Source: Bimuria novae-zelandiae CBS 107.79
Lineage: Eukaryota; Ascomycota; Dothideomycetes; Pleosporales; Didymosphaeriaceae
DNA length: 64,000 nt
Assembly (NCBI GenBank): GCA_010015655.1
Contig: ML976668.1
Span: 879,734 to 943,733, forward strand
Reading direction: 5' to 3'
The notes beneath the pieces were generated by a model. It did not search any database. It worked only from the letters and a program-made list of their open reading frames with translations, and was not told the origin of the DNA. This document shows, in pieces, positions 41,502-52,536 of the stretch (the stretch's first letter is position 1; each line of letters starts with the position of its first letter). The position numbers and the translations under genes are program-made.

Positions 41502-42557
41502 CTAAGGAAATGCTCCGAAGTCATGCACCGGCCTTGACCTTCCAAGTCCCGACGTCAAACGCCCGCCCACCCGGCTGAATTCTCCGTCCGTCGCTATCGT
41601 CCTGTGTTCCCTCATCGAAAACCAGGCAACGGTGACAAAGGCGACGATAATACCGGCCATCGCCACAGCACCAATCAGCCAAGGTTTCCGTTGTGTTTTC
41701 ATCCTAGTTTTCCTCTTTTCAACTCTCGTCTTCCACCTCTGGAACCACCACTCTCCACTGGCTCCTTCTTCGTCGTCCCATCTCGTGTCTTTTTCATCGC
41801 CTACTTCACTAAACTCGTCCTCATCTATATCGAGGTCCTCGCAAAACACCGTGACTTGCCAACGTGGCCTGGCCCTCGCTTCCCAATCACCAGCCATTAC
41901 CTGCAGCTTCTCGTGTTCATCCCATATAAGGACGCATTTCACTCCGTCTTCTTGTATAGCGTTTACGAGGAGCGATACATACTTCCATTGCCGGAATACC
42001 GCATACTCAAGCTCGTACGTGTGAGATCTGTACTCGAAATCTAATGTCAATTGTATCGACGTAGCCACCTTTCTGTCGCAATCCGGAGAGCCTTTCCGCT
42101 CGCAACCGGAGTAGGATCTGCAATCGTCCAGAATCTGAAGTGGCCAGGATTCGCCAGCTTCGAGGTCGACGTTCTCTTCGTACGGTCGCGGACAGGGCCA
42201 ACCCTGATTCCATCGCGATCTTCTTGGAGGCTTCTTCAGTCTTGCGGCATCGCCATGTCCGCACCAAATTTTCGACAACCCTTTTCCTAACGAGGATGTG
42301 ATGGATGTGGCAAGCGTAGATACTGTGCTCGAACTTCGCCAAGAAGACGATGTCTGGTCTGTCTTCGTGGAGCAAATGCTGTCAGATGACGGCAGGACGG
42401 TAAAAAAGCCGTCTTCTTCAACGGCTAATTCTTTCAAGGGAATGATATTATCTGTAGCAATTTCATGCTCGTGATCCGCGCAAGGGACCAGCAGAAATGG
42501 ATTGCCACATGGCATCACACCAACTTCCGACCCGACGAAAGGTATGGACATGATCAT
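41502..42557 (-). CDS. Hypothetical protein with C-terminal membrane anchor
   Basis: A single exon of 351 residues from the ATG at 42557; a second ATG two codons later is also possible. The sequence has a Ser/Thr-rich N-terminal third, a middle region that looks folded (SIQLTLDFEYRSHTYELEYA, FRQWKYVSLLVNAIQEDGVK), and an acidic stretch (EDLDIDEDEFSEVGDEKDT). A basic segment (RVEKRKTRMKTQRKP) follows, then one hydrophobic helix, WLIGAVAMAGIIVAFVTVAW, near residues 305-325, with about 30 residues after it. No signal peptide is evident, so it may be inserted through its C-terminal helix. I recognise no family. The reading frame is long and non-repetitive, and the basic-plus-hydrophobic arrangement supports a real gene. 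Confidence 0.6.
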   Translation of the reverse strand: MIMSIPFVGSEVGVMPCGNPFLLVPCADHEHEIATDNIIPLKELAVEEDGFFTVLPSSDSICSTKTDQTSSSWRSSSTVSTLATSITSSLGKGLSKIWCGHGDAARLKKPPRRSRWNQGWPCPRPYEENVDLEAGESWPLQILDDCRSYSGCERKGSPDCDRKVATSIQLTLDFEYRSHTYELEYAVFRQWKYVSLLVNAIQEDGVKCVLIWDEHEKLQVMAGDWEARARPRWQVTVFCEDLDIDEDEFSEVGDEKDTRWDDEEGASGEWWFQRWKTRVEKRKTRMKTQRKPWLIGAVAMAGIIVAFVTVAWFSMREHRTIATDGEFSRVGGRLTSGLGRSRPVHDFGAFP

Positions 42558-44429
42558 GGTGCGTAAAAACGAGAGCAAAGCAACATCTTAGGTCCGACAC
42601 GAAGATAACCACAACCACATTTATACTATTGTCAGGATCAGATTTCTCCATCAGGTTGCCAATCGCCAGCGTCTGTTCTCCTATTCCACTGAGCAATCAA
42701 GAGTTTCTTGTACGCCCAACTCGTTCGCAAACCCGTTATACCGACACGGATATCGAGATCGTCATAACCGGTCGTCTCGCAAATTCGATTTCTATACAAC
42801 TGTTCCTACCTTCCGTTCCGCTCGTCTACGTCCCGTCCGCAATCTGAAAACGCGCCGCACATGTTAGCAGACGCGTGCAACCGTCACTACTACCCGCGTC
42901 ACACAGTCTCAGTCTTATTTAAGATGCTTCGATAGGAAGTGGCTTATTCTCCCACGTGCGTTTGACAGATCTACAGGCGTCGCAGGTACGTGTCTGTAGA
43001 TTGCTGCCGCGAATGGAACCGCGTCCTGTCAACAACTCCCCCACAGGTACTGTACGCCTTCCGCAGCGCAGGTAACAGCCGCCGTGCATAAAGCCGCGTC
43101 TTGACCAACTAGGACAACGCTCGCTGCGAGAATAGGCCAGAACATTGTTTCGAATGTATACCAGCGTGTGGCAAGAAGTAGGGGGTCGTGAACAAGGAGT
43201 ACGCCCAAGCAAACAATTCCCCATGCTCAAGTACTACAGGTCTAAGTTCAGCAAGAGCTAATTGAAAAACAGCGAATAATGTCTCGCCACCCTCGCAGAG
43301 TGAAGCCAGACTCCCACCCGGGTTCCAATTCGATGGTCGCAAACATACCGGACTCCATGCTCTTTCGGGACGTCCCAGCCCACCCAAACTCGACCCAAGC
43401 GCTAAACAACGACATTGCAACCAATCTACGCCTCCCGCCTTTAAAAAACAGCTGAACGATCTTTCCTCTGAATCGAGCGTTGCACGTAACTTGCATTGCT
43501 CGCCACACCACACGAGAAAAACTGCAGGCGACTCATTTCCTCCTTCCCTAGAACCACTTCCCAATCTCCTCAACCCAAATCGCTTACTTCTCTTCCACGA
43601 TTGGCTGGACTCAGTATTCCAATTCCCCCATGCACAAGATGCGCCGTCCCGCTCCGTCCTTCCTCGGCTGGCTCCCTGCAGAAATTCAGGCACACAGTTG
43701 TGACACTACCGCACACCTCGCTACCAAGACGTGCTCACAATGCTCTCTCATTCAGACCCGCTCGCAGGGTTGGTACCTCTGCCACATGCCACAGTTGATC
43801 TCGGCGCTGCTAGTTCCCGTCCCAGGCTGCAACCTCAACACAGAGGACCTTGTCGAATAAGCAATTTCCACTGCACTTACGCCTATGCGCACGTGCGATG
43901 ACTGTTGGATACGGACATCGGTCGCGTATTCGCATTACTGTAGGGAAAGGGAGAGACTAGGCCGAGTGTTTTTGAGACCAGACTAGGTGGTGGACTCATA
44001 AGGTAGATGTGGACACTTAGACAACGGCATAACCTAGACTCCACATGGCGTCTATAGAGGGTAGAAGGGACGGTGCGCTGTGTAGAAATGGCCGTCGACC
44101 ATGCCTGCAAGTAGATCACAATTCATGGCGTTACTCTTCTGTGTAGGCAAACAAGAGCGGTTTCAGAATGTGTAGATAGAAGATTATATTGTTAAATCAT
44201 TAACGAGCTACCCATAAATTCATTTCAGTATGAGCATCGCACACCCTCCTCCATGAGCCCATTCCCTCAGGAAAGAGGCCACCCGCTCATCTGGTCAATC
44301 CCACAAACTGAGAATGAGGTGTGCGCCACAGCACAGCTCTCAACGAGCCAGACACAGCGAAAGCCAAAGCCTAGTGTGTAGTCCGAAGCCAGACATAAAA
44401 GTATGGAGAAAGAAGTGAATTAATCCGGC
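42558..44429. other. Long intergenic region without a confident gene
   Basis: Several overlapping frames exist (43109-43693 minus; 43496-43798 and 43630-43860 plus), but none shows a domain, signal peptide or intron logic. The plus-strand frame at 43630 has a Cys pair (TCSQCSL) and a further Cys; I rate it as a weak small-gene candidate. The right end is the 3' flank of the bZIP gene. Confidence 0.35.
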
Positions 44430-45613
44430 TCAAGCCTTTCCGGCATCGGTGCCGACGCCATCGGTCCTGCCACCGTTACTCCGCTCGCTCTCCTCGCGCT
44501 TGGACAGGCGAGCCTGGATGTCGGACGGACTCGCCTTGCCGCCGTTCTTCTCGGTGATGAGGCCTTTGAGCCAGGTGTTCTCCGTCTCGAGCTGGGCGAT
44601 GCGCGTCTCGAGGACGCTGACGCGCTCCTTCATCTCCCTGGCTGACGCCTCGAGGGCCTGCTCGCGCTGCTTCTTCTTGATGCGGAAGCGCGCGCTCGCG
44701 GCTGTGTTGCGGCGGCGCTTGTCCTCCTCGGCGGCGTTGCGGGCCTGCTCGTCTGTAGCGGGTTGGCTAGAGAGTTCGGCGGCATCCGCCTTGCGCTTCT
44801 TACCGGCGCCGGCGTCGAAGCCGGGGGTCACGGGGGATACGGCCGACGTGGGAGAGGCGTACGCGGTGCCCACGGAGTAGGACTGCGGGGCGGATAGCGG
44901 GTTCTGGATGGGCGGGACGATGGAGAGGGGCTGAGGGTAGGCACTGAAGTCGCCGAACTGAAAGTCGTCTATGAAGAAGTCCACGTTAGCCATCGCACTC
45001 ACAGCGAGAGGAGAAGATCGAGTGCGAGGTGCAAACGCTGGCGGTCGTGCTGCGTAGACAGTGCCATATTGCGTGATTGGGGGAGCACGATGCGTCGTTG
45101 GCAGTGCACCCCGGCTGCATGTATGAAGCGTACGCGCGTGAGTGGCCGCGATGCTGCAGGATGCGTGGGGTAAGATGGTTCGCGAGGCGCCTTTGGTGGG
45201 GTCTGCAATGCACCCTTGGATGCACGACGACGGCGAGCGCCGACAGGCCGAGATCGCAACGGCAAACAACGTCGGCACAATCAAGCTGCAAATGAGAAGA
45301 CCGAGGGAGGAAGATGAAACATAGAAAATTGCTTACCATTGAACGGAAAGTCCATTTTTGCGTCGCGCGCGCTAGCCGCGGGCAGTGTGTGGCTCGCTTC
45401 GGTGGTGGGTGCGGGCGTCTCGACGCTGTTGAAGCTGACGTCCAACGATGGATTGAAGCCGACGTTGTTGTTGTCGTATTCACTGTAGATATCCAGGTCG
45501 CAGAACAGGTCAAAGTCCGGATTGGGCTCTTGAACCTCCTCGGGAGCGATGGTGTTGAGGTTGGCGACGTACTGCGAGACGTTTGGCCCGCGACGGCCAC
45601 TGTAGCCGGACAT
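44430..45613 (-). CDS. bZIP transcription factor of the Cys-3/MetR type, two exons
   Basis: Exon 1 is 45613-45337 (MSGYSGRRGPNVSQYVANLN) and exon 2 is 45049-44430, giving 298 residues with phase 1 at the join. The donor is GTAAGC. The nearest AG, 51 nt away, would hit a stop, so I used a CGCAG acceptor 287 nt away; an alternative CCAG 12 nt further is also in frame. The bZIP runs about residues 200-265: basic region DKRRRNTAASARFRIKKKQR, with the N-x7-R core, then heptad leucines through VSVLETRIAQLETENTWLKG. The MSGYSGRRGPNVSQY start and this bZIP match the fungal sulfur regulator family (Neurospora CYS-3, Aspergillus MetR), which switches on sulfate uptake and assimilation genes when sulfur is scarce. 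The gene diverges from the Chl4 gene across about 975 bp. Family assignment is strong; the exact splice is less so. Confidence 0.8.
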
Positions 45614-46588
45614 TGGCGTGCTCTATGCGATCTACGCTCGTCGTAGACGGCTCCTTTGAGTTTGGCAGAATGCTCGAATTGAGGGGTCGATTGACTGTTA
45701 TTACGGTCGCGTCAAAGTAGAAAGTGACTAATTCCGATATGCGGGTGTGCCGAGCAGGTGATTTCGTTGTAACAAGTGCGGCCAGCGTGTACAGCAGGTG
45801 CACCAAGCAGTTTTCGTCTCTATGAGAGAGTTGGTAGGTTAGTGGGAGGGCGATGGTGGTTAGAAGTGTGTGACGTTGAGATTCTCCGTTGAAGGGAATT
45901 TGCCTCGAGGACCAGCCAGCCCCGCGAATCGGCCGCTGTTACTAATTGTGCTGGTAACGGCACTAAGAATCTCTACCCCACGTAGGCAGATCGATTTGCA
46001 ACTTCTGTGGATACCGGATCGAGCGAGCAGTACAATACGGGGCGCTTCGCGTGCGAGATGGGTACTGGAGCCTTTGTAGCTCTTTGTCTGCGCTGCCCTG
46101 CTGTTCGACCCCGCCTCTTCGTTGAATGGTGAGCATGTGGCAGTTTGTAATCAGAGCCCCAGTCACTGCGTAGGCAAACAATCAATTCCCGAATGCGCCC
46201 GAGGCTCGGCCATGTTCTAGAGCGAATACAGGCAAGCCGACGGGAGCAGCACCGTAGTGCCGTTGACGGCCGATGCATGCCCGCGGGATGGCCATGTGAC
46301 ATCGTCGCTGGCTGATGTTGCAGGACCCGCACATGAGTTTGTCAGCTCCTGCATCCTCCGCACATTGGCCGTCCCAGTCCAGCTATCAGATGCGAGCGGA
46401 CTACCGACATGGGGCCGTCGTGGGCGCAGGTATGCCCAGCCGCGAGTGAACCAAAATATCACGTGATTAGCCCTGCTCCCGAGAAGCGGAGCTCGCTACG
46501 ACGCGTTCATGTCTCCCCAAAACGCGCGGTATCGATAACAGCTGAAAACAACTGATACGCTGCGACGCGCCTCTCCATGTAGCCCACC
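45614..46588. promoter_or_regulatory. Divergent promoter region, bZIP and Chl4 genes
   Basis: About 975 bp separates the two start codons. A CYS-3-type regulator commonly autoregulates, and a few ATGGCxxxAT-like half-palindromes may exist, but I could not define a binding site. No gene is seen within. Confidence 0.4.
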
Positions 46589-48118
46589 ATGGCGCCCAAA
46601 CCGAAAACGACCGTGCCGGACTACAAGAACATACCGCATTCGCACCGCTTGCCCACCACCCACCGCGAAGTCCAGCGCACCTTCAGCAAGCTCTCCCGCC
46701 AGTCGCTCCTCTCTCTTGCCCTCCAATGGCTTGCGAAAAAGAATCGCGACTTCTGCCATCCGTACCTGCTTGGCGATCGCGACGCCGACGAAGAAGAGGA
46801 GGATGAACTGTACACACCCGCGCAGAGCTACGAGGAGCTGCAGGAAATATACAAGGAGCTGGCCGCGCGCAAAGGCGGGAAGCGCGAGGTACAGGACCGC
46901 ATATTGGAAGGTGATTGGAGAACGGGCGTGTCCATGTTCCAGCTGGCCACGGCGGAGATACAGTACCTGCTTGACCATCCCAGCAGCCTGCGTTGGACAG
47001 CGAAGCGGCTTGCGCGAATACCAAACCCGAAGAGCGCATCGCTGGACATGGAGGTCACAAACGACTCGGAGCACCTTCCGCGATTCCAGGCGCAGACGTT
47101 CATGGCAAACCTCGCGAGGGAGCTCACTCCGCTCATGAAGGCGCATTACCTGCTCATCAGGATCAAAACCATGCCCATGACGGTGCTGAGGGTCTATATA
47201 CACGATTCGCCGTACAGTACCGAGACATCCCTGGCAGTCGACAGCGCCAATCCAGACAGCGCCCGATCCGTGTTCTTCATATGGCCTAATGGCTCGCCGT
47301 TTGTTTACTCCTCCATCGCGAACCACTTCGGCCAGGTGATTAGTGACGATGGTCGTCATCTGCGCGACATCGTACAGCAGGCCATACCGAAAGCTTTCTC
47401 GCGCCCGTCAGCACGATACCAACTAGCGAGCACAAATTTCACGACGAAATCGTTAGACGCGCTACTCGCGTACCGAGGGCCAGGGAAGAGCAACGCTGCA
47501 TCTGGCGGTTGGAGCATCTTCCAAGATCACAGCTTCAGCCAGAATGCGCTGGACTTTATCACAAGTCAAAGAGGTGACGGCCACGGGAAGCATGGCTCAA
47601 CCAAGGATACGACGGGAAGTGCGGTAAAAGCAGGGCCGGGGCGACCGAAGCGGACGCTCGATGAAAAGGAGACGTCGGAAACCAAGAGGAGACGTGAAGT
47701 CGCGGCCGGTCGCTTTGGCTCCTCTGCACAGCCCAACGACGGTCAAGGCCTCGAGCGCGTCGAAGTCCGCATCGACGATCCCTTCCCGTCCGTACTCAAT
47801 GCCACAGAGCAGGCCGACGGCGATACATCAAATATCAGCGAGCAATCCGCGAACCGCAACCGTCGAGGTCGGCCCTCGCTGCTCGACCGCTCATTAGATG
47901 AAATCGAAGAGTTGGAGGGCGGAGATGCATGGGTACCTGACGTGCGCGTCGTCTTCCAGGGCAGCCATGTGTTTGCCGGCGTTAGGCAGCTGGTTGAGCA
48001 GGGCGTGTTTAACGGCGAGAAGATGCCTGGCTGGATGACCGGCGAAGCAGGCGTCACGATTGGTGCTGTCAAAGAAGGCAGGATACGGACCAAGAGTGTG
48101 CAGATACCTGGCGTATGA
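46589..48118 (+). CDS. chl4: Chl4/CENP-N family inner-kinetochore protein
   Basis: A single exon of 509 residues; the start ACCATGGCGCC is in a good context. The sequence matches the Chl4/Mis15/CENP-N family. It has an N-terminal helical (pyrin-like) part, FSKLSRQSLLSLALQWLAKK and CHPYLLGDRDADEEEEDELY, then ILEGDWRTGVSMFQLATAEI and QYLLDHPSSLRWTAKRL. The conserved middle and C-terminal region includes FMANLARELTPLMKAHYLLI, LTVLRVYIHDSPY-like text and GSHVFAGVRQLVEQGVFNGE, then KMPGWMTGEAGVTIG at the very C terminus. Residues about 330-430 form a basic, Ser-rich insert. CENP-N recognises the CENP-A nucleosome and pairs with CENP-L/Iml3 in the constitutive centromere network. The protein would act in the nucleus at centromeres. 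Intact; family call firm. Confidence 0.85.
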   Translation: MAPKPKTTVPDYKNIPHSHRLPTTHREVQRTFSKLSRQSLLSLALQWLAKKNRDFCHPYLLGDRDADEEEEDELYTPAQSYEELQEIYKELAARKGGKREVQDRILEGDWRTGVSMFQLATAEIQYLLDHPSSLRWTAKRLARIPNPKSASLDMEVTNDSEHLPRFQAQTFMANLARELTPLMKAHYLLIRIKTMPMTVLRVYIHDSPYSTETSLAVDSANPDSARSVFFIWPNGSPFVYSSIANHFGQVISDDGRHLRDIVQQAIPKAFSRPSARYQLASTNFTTKSLDALLAYRGPGKSNAASGGWSIFQDHSFSQNALDFITSQRGDGHGKHGSTKDTTGSAVKAGPGRPKRTLDEKETSETKRRREVAAGRFGSSAQPNDGQGLERVEVRIDDPFPSVLNATEQADGDTSNISEQSANRNRRGRPSLLDRSLDEIEELEGGDAWVPDVRVVFQGSHVFAGVRQLVEQGVFNGEKMPGWMTGEAGVTIGAVKEGRIRTKSVQIPGV

Positions 48119-48396
48119 GCTACGAAACTCGTTTGACTAAGTTCCAAGGGCGTTGGAGCTTCGGTATAATACCCCGGATAGTTTGGCATCTTTTTTGACG
48201 TTTTCCTGCTATTGTTTGGTTACGCTGGTGGGTGGGTGTACGACTGTACGAGGCTATGAGGAAATCGTAACGCGAATTACTTTGCGAAAAATTGTAATGA
48301 CCTGTCAACGATGCAGTGCTCCATTGTCCATCATTGTCGGCTTCCTCCTGCTCTACACTCCTTCAGCGTGCGCTTTCAGCTCAGCAGACCTCCACT

Positions 48397-49487
48397 TCAC
48401 CCCTTCGCTTTCTTCGCCATACCCTCCGCCCCCAACACCTCTGCCTCAGCAGGGTTCCGTTTCCGCTTCATACCCTCCCCGCCGCCCTTCTTCCCCACAC
48501 CCACCACCCCACCACCCTTCTCCCACTCCTCAAGCTTCCCCAAACCCTCCTCCAGCCCAACATCCACACGCGCCTTCCCCAGCACCCAAGCCACCTTCTC
48601 CATATCCACAGCGCTCACGCCCAGCCTCTCCCTCAACCTATCCACACACGTCAACAGCATCTCATACTGCTTTGCCGTGTAGCTGATGGTGCGCTGCCAC
48701 CCTTTGGGCGAGCCGCGCGTGTCCCATAGCATCCAGCGGAATAGCTCGTCGGAGAAGAAGGGGTTGTGCGTGGGGTCGTGGACTGAGAGGAGGAGAGATG
48801 CCTGTATATGTTAAGCGTCACTATAGAAGGAATGGTGGTATGGGGGTGTCTTACAGTTGCTGGGCCGATGCCTCTGAGCTTAGTGAGGTCATTGAGGGCT
48901 AGGGGAGTTGGGACGTTGGGGGAGAAGGCTTCGCGCGTGGTTTTTTCGATGTCTGACGGGGAGTTGCTGGAGACGAGGGAGAGGAGTTTGGGGCGGAATC
49001 TGCCGTGTTTGCTGGGGCGGTTAGCTGGGTTGGTTTCAAGCGCGAAATACGTGGATCGGATAGTTTCGGTTGTTCGTTCTCGATTGATGGTTCATTGGTG
49101 TATCGGAGCTTGGTATTACTCCGTTACACAAATGTGACAGTGAGCGATATCATAGATGTGACAAGGTGCCAGAGCGGGCATTATGGCGGACTTGATACGG
49201 GTGTTTCACTTGGAGGCGCGTGTGATAATTGCACAGGAACAGCGCTGTTGCACCGGATTATGTGGATAGACGTACAGTTTCCATTCTACCAGCTTCACGA
49301 CTTCATCTTTGGTCAGATATGCGCCCTTCTCTTCGCGTAATTGGACTGTGGCGGGCATAGTATCGTAGCGCAGCTCGTCAAGTTCGCGTAAAGCTGAGGG
49401 CACAATGGACGCGTAGCGGGACAATATATTATCGAAGGTTGGTTTTGATATTTGGGCATACTTGAGGGTTGTCTTTGTCGGTGACAT
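48397..49487 (-). CDS. Helix-hairpin-helix protein of unknown function, three exons
   Basis: Exons 49487-49276, 49011-48855 and 48801-48397 join in phase to give 257 residues. The first intron (264 nt) has a GTACGT donor and CCCCAG acceptor; the second (53 nt) has GTAAGA and a TATACAG acceptor. The central part LTKLRGIGPATASLLLSVHD (about 113-132) is a helix-hairpin-helix motif as in DNA glycosylases and other non-specific DNA binders. It is followed by PFFSDELFRWMLWDTRGSPK and LRERLGVSAVDMEKVAWVLG. The C-terminal tail is Gly/Lys-rich with a possible nuclear signal, MKRKRNPAEAE, and MAKKAKG at the end. It resembles an uncharacterised, widely conserved ascomycete family. I see no glycosylase catalytic Asp motif, so binding to DNA is inference. 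It converges with the Chl4 gene (278 bp between stops). Confidence 0.8.
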
Positions 49488-49909
49488 GGTTGTGACGTTG
49501 TGAAAGTGATGAAGGATGTCTTTCAGTCATTGTAGTGGCTAGAGCAATGCGGTCAAACACGCGTCACGCTAAAAGCCATGCGGGGCCGGCTGTACGTGAG
49601 CACGTGACCTTGCTCAAATGGACCCTTAAAACAATGACCAGTCAAAGGCGATAGAGTCGTTCCCTGCCCCTGCTAGCCCGGTTCTTCTCTTTACGTCTCG
49701 AGTTGCATCCTCAAACAGAGACCCAGCTTCATTACTACTCCGAGTACTTTCACAATCTGCATTCATTGCTACACAGCTATCGCAATTGCCATCCGTTACA
49801 ACCGGACGGGTCAAATATACTTTAGTTATTGCCTGCCACAGGCGGTTTCATCGGTCACTTTAACCTTCGCCGTTCCGTAGTCTCTCATCCGTTCTTCACT
49901 CTCTCCAGC
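49488..49909. promoter_or_regulatory. Divergent promoter region, helix-hairpin-helix and DUF6604 genes
   Basis: 422 bp lie between two divergent start codons and contain the CACGTGACC-type E-box-like site near 49601. No gene is seen. Confidence 0.4.
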
Positions 49910-52536
49910 ATGGCCGCGAGCATGGAATCAGGGTTCCTTGCGTCGACTTACCGCCAATACAAGAAAGACACTGGTACGCGTTCTCCTCAAAGAGGAAAGT
50001 CGATATAACAGGAACCTACTAACGAAAGTGCAGAATATATTGCAGGGTGGCTGACCGAAACATCTAAAAAGATCGGGTTCCAGCTGAATAACATTCTATC
50101 CGAAAACGTACAGCCATCAGCTCCGGTGGAATCCCAACGCCTGAAGTGAAAGGCGCGAAAAGACGCTAAAAGAGCCATAAAAGCGCAGTTCGGCAATGAC
50201 AGCAAAGATCCCGAAAATCGCATTCGAATAGCCGAATTCGTGCCTATGGCTGAAGCTATCGCGGAGCAGGCCCATAAAGTCAATGTTCCTTCTGCACTGA
50301 TGACATTGTTCGGCAGAGCTATCAAAGCTCAGAAAGACGCGGTTGCATGGTACAAATCATCTCAACAAGATGATGCAGGACACATCCGTTTCATCAATGT
50401 CTTGGAAGAAACTGCTAAGACTTTGCGCCCGCTGATCAAAGTATTGAAAAGCCAAACAAACGGAAATAAAGCATCTTCGGGGATGGACAGTATCCACAAC
50501 CGATTCTCAAAGTTGACTGTCGAAGAGGCAACTGACGCTGCCACTAATGCTCAGACCCAAAACATCGAGACCAGATTACCTCCAGTCGCCTCCGTCCAGA
50601 TCGAGCAGAGCGATAGCGAAGCAGAGGAAGAGTTCTTCTTTGCCTTTTATTCGTTCCTCAAAGGACTTCACGAACTACAAGACGTGGTCCAGGAAGCCTG
50701 GTTCAGGTGGCAGAATTTCAATATAGACCTCATAGCAGCTGCATTGCTCACTAACACAGTTATTGACCTGGTCAGACATGCTGAGAGTGAGTTCGACCTG
50801 CTTCTGAAGCGCCCCTCGAAGTACCTGGCTTCAATGTTCCCGGTCTGGAGCCTTCCGGCTTTGTTGTACCACCGTCATCACCCATCCCCGGATGGTATCG
50901 GCATTCGAGACGTAGTGCTTCCATCAGACGTTCATGTCACAATCCAAGAAAATGATTACGAAAAAATGCACGCGAATTGGTGTCTTTGGCCTGTTTATAC
51001 TGGTCTACGATATTGCGTAAATCGAATCAAAAAGTCGGAACCCATGGATGCCGACGAGGACGAGCTTGCGGCTATAGGCGCGGACACAGTTGGAGACATC
51101 AAGCGAATTTCCAATCTCGCCAAGGAGTTTCGAATGTACGCCTGTGCAACCAAAAACTTCTTCGAGCAAGACGAAGTCACACGTAGCATGAAGCTCATAT
51201 TCAGCAACTACCGGATCCCCATATGGACGACGTTCGGCATTCAATTGCTTCTTAACATCCAGGACATCATGGATTTTAGCATGCGAGAAGGTAAAGGCCA
51301 CAAAATTCCATTTGACAGCTTGCAAAGAATTCTCGATGAAGAGTTGGAAAACTGGCACAACTTCGAGGAATGGGAGCTGCTTTTTAAGCCGTCCGTCGAG
51401 GATACCGGTTCAAAAGCGCAACGTGAATTAGTTAAAGAATCGCTTCGAACTTATAACGATATCATCGGACATCAAATGACTCCTGCAATCGAATACAATA
51501 CGATACGATGTGGACTAATCAAGTACGACCTTTCCTCGACACTGCACGAAGCTGGTCGTCATCTTGAGCAATTCATGTGTTATGTCTCAACCACGGCACA
51601 TCTTTATACTGCAAGTACGTGTCGCAATGTTATAGAGCTCACGCAAGCATTCCACTATCTAGCCATACTTCACCCGTTGGCCTCGGGTTTCGTATTAGGA
51701 ACATCACTGACGTGACACAATAGGGCAAGCTTTTCTAGCCCACTGATCCTGTATGGCCAGATATGGAAAACGTTCTCTATGGCCAAGATCCAAACTGGTT
51801 GTTTTACGGAGGCATCCCTAAAACCCTGGACGAAGCACACCGGAAGTGTAAATTGGTATTTGATATGGAGCACCTTAAGCCCGGTAGGAAGGCCTCTTAT
51901 GTCAGCAGCAAAGCTAGTCCGTTGATGAAGGATACCAGTATACTGAGCCCATCTTTGGGGCCCTGGATGACCGGCTGGAGTTCTAAAAACGAAATCGACA
52001 AGCTTGTTACCAATCTCAATAACATATTGTGCGACAAGGCCTCCTACACCCAGCTCGCGCGGAAATTGCATGCAACGACCGAGTGGGTCGAGAGGGATAT
52101 TGCGTGGCGCCGCAGGACCCGCTTCTTCGAGGAAGTTTCACAGCAAGGACCTTCCGTATTGCTCCGTGACTTTTCTTTGTTTGTTGAAGGCGAGATGCAG
52201 AATGTGTACTTTGACTGGCTGAACATGTACCGAATTTGCGGCCAGCTAAGTCACAAATACCATGGTAAAAACGAACCGGCTCTCCCCGAATACGAGAGCC
52301 CCCGATCGGTTTGGAGGAAATACTTCGCTGACTTGGGGGTCCCGGTTATCGAAGGCGACAGCGACATCCAAATTGTTCATGGAAATGACGCCACGGGTTT
52401 AGACCATACGAGTGATGAGGATGACAACGGGGGTTTGGATGCCGTAGGGAAGAAGAAGAAGAAGAAGAAAGACCGCATTGTCATCCCGTGGGATAAGTTG
52501 GATGCGCTCACTGGTCCCAGACCGGGTTTGTGGTAG
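49910..52536 (+). pseudogene. DUF6604 domain protein, broken by a stop and a probable frameshift
   Basis: Exon 1 (49910-49973, MAASMESGFLASTYRQYKKD) joins exon 2 at 50034 through a 60-nt intron with an ACTAAC branch site. The N terminus is the DUF6604 start found on large fungal proteins (Y-R-x-Y-K, then W-L). In the conserved segment the codon at 50147-50149 is TGA, in SQRLK-stop-KARKDAKRAIKAQ, although the frame resumes at once and stays open to 51715. A strong GTACGT donor at 51614 and ACAATAG acceptor at 51722 mark an intron, but the exon after it is one base out of frame with TDPVWPDMENVLYGQDPNWL, the conserved continuation, which stays open to 52536. Two lesions suggest a pseudogene in this strain. 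Sequencing error, an unusual splice (GTATTAG donor at 51691) or stop read-through are alternatives. The C terminus has an acidic patch and a Lys run. Confidence 0.65.

Noticed and set aside
43109..43693. 194-codon minus-strand frame with many Cys/Trp residues
   Set aside because: No domain, no signal peptide, no introns; overlaps equally open plus-strand frames, as expected by chance in GC-normal DNA.
45130..45336. Starting the bZIP second exon at the first AG after the donor (51-nt intron)
   Set aside because: The join gives a stop codon at once; the longer intron keeps the family text in frame.
46496..47359. 287-codon minus-strand frame opposite the Chl4 gene
   Set aside because: The plus-strand frame carries clear Chl4 family text, and the antisense frame lacks motifs and a plausible start.
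48153..48729. Overlapping Pro/Ser-rich plus-strand frames
   Set aside because: They lie opposite the third exon of the helix-hairpin-helix gene and reflect its Gly/Glu/Lys-rich tail.
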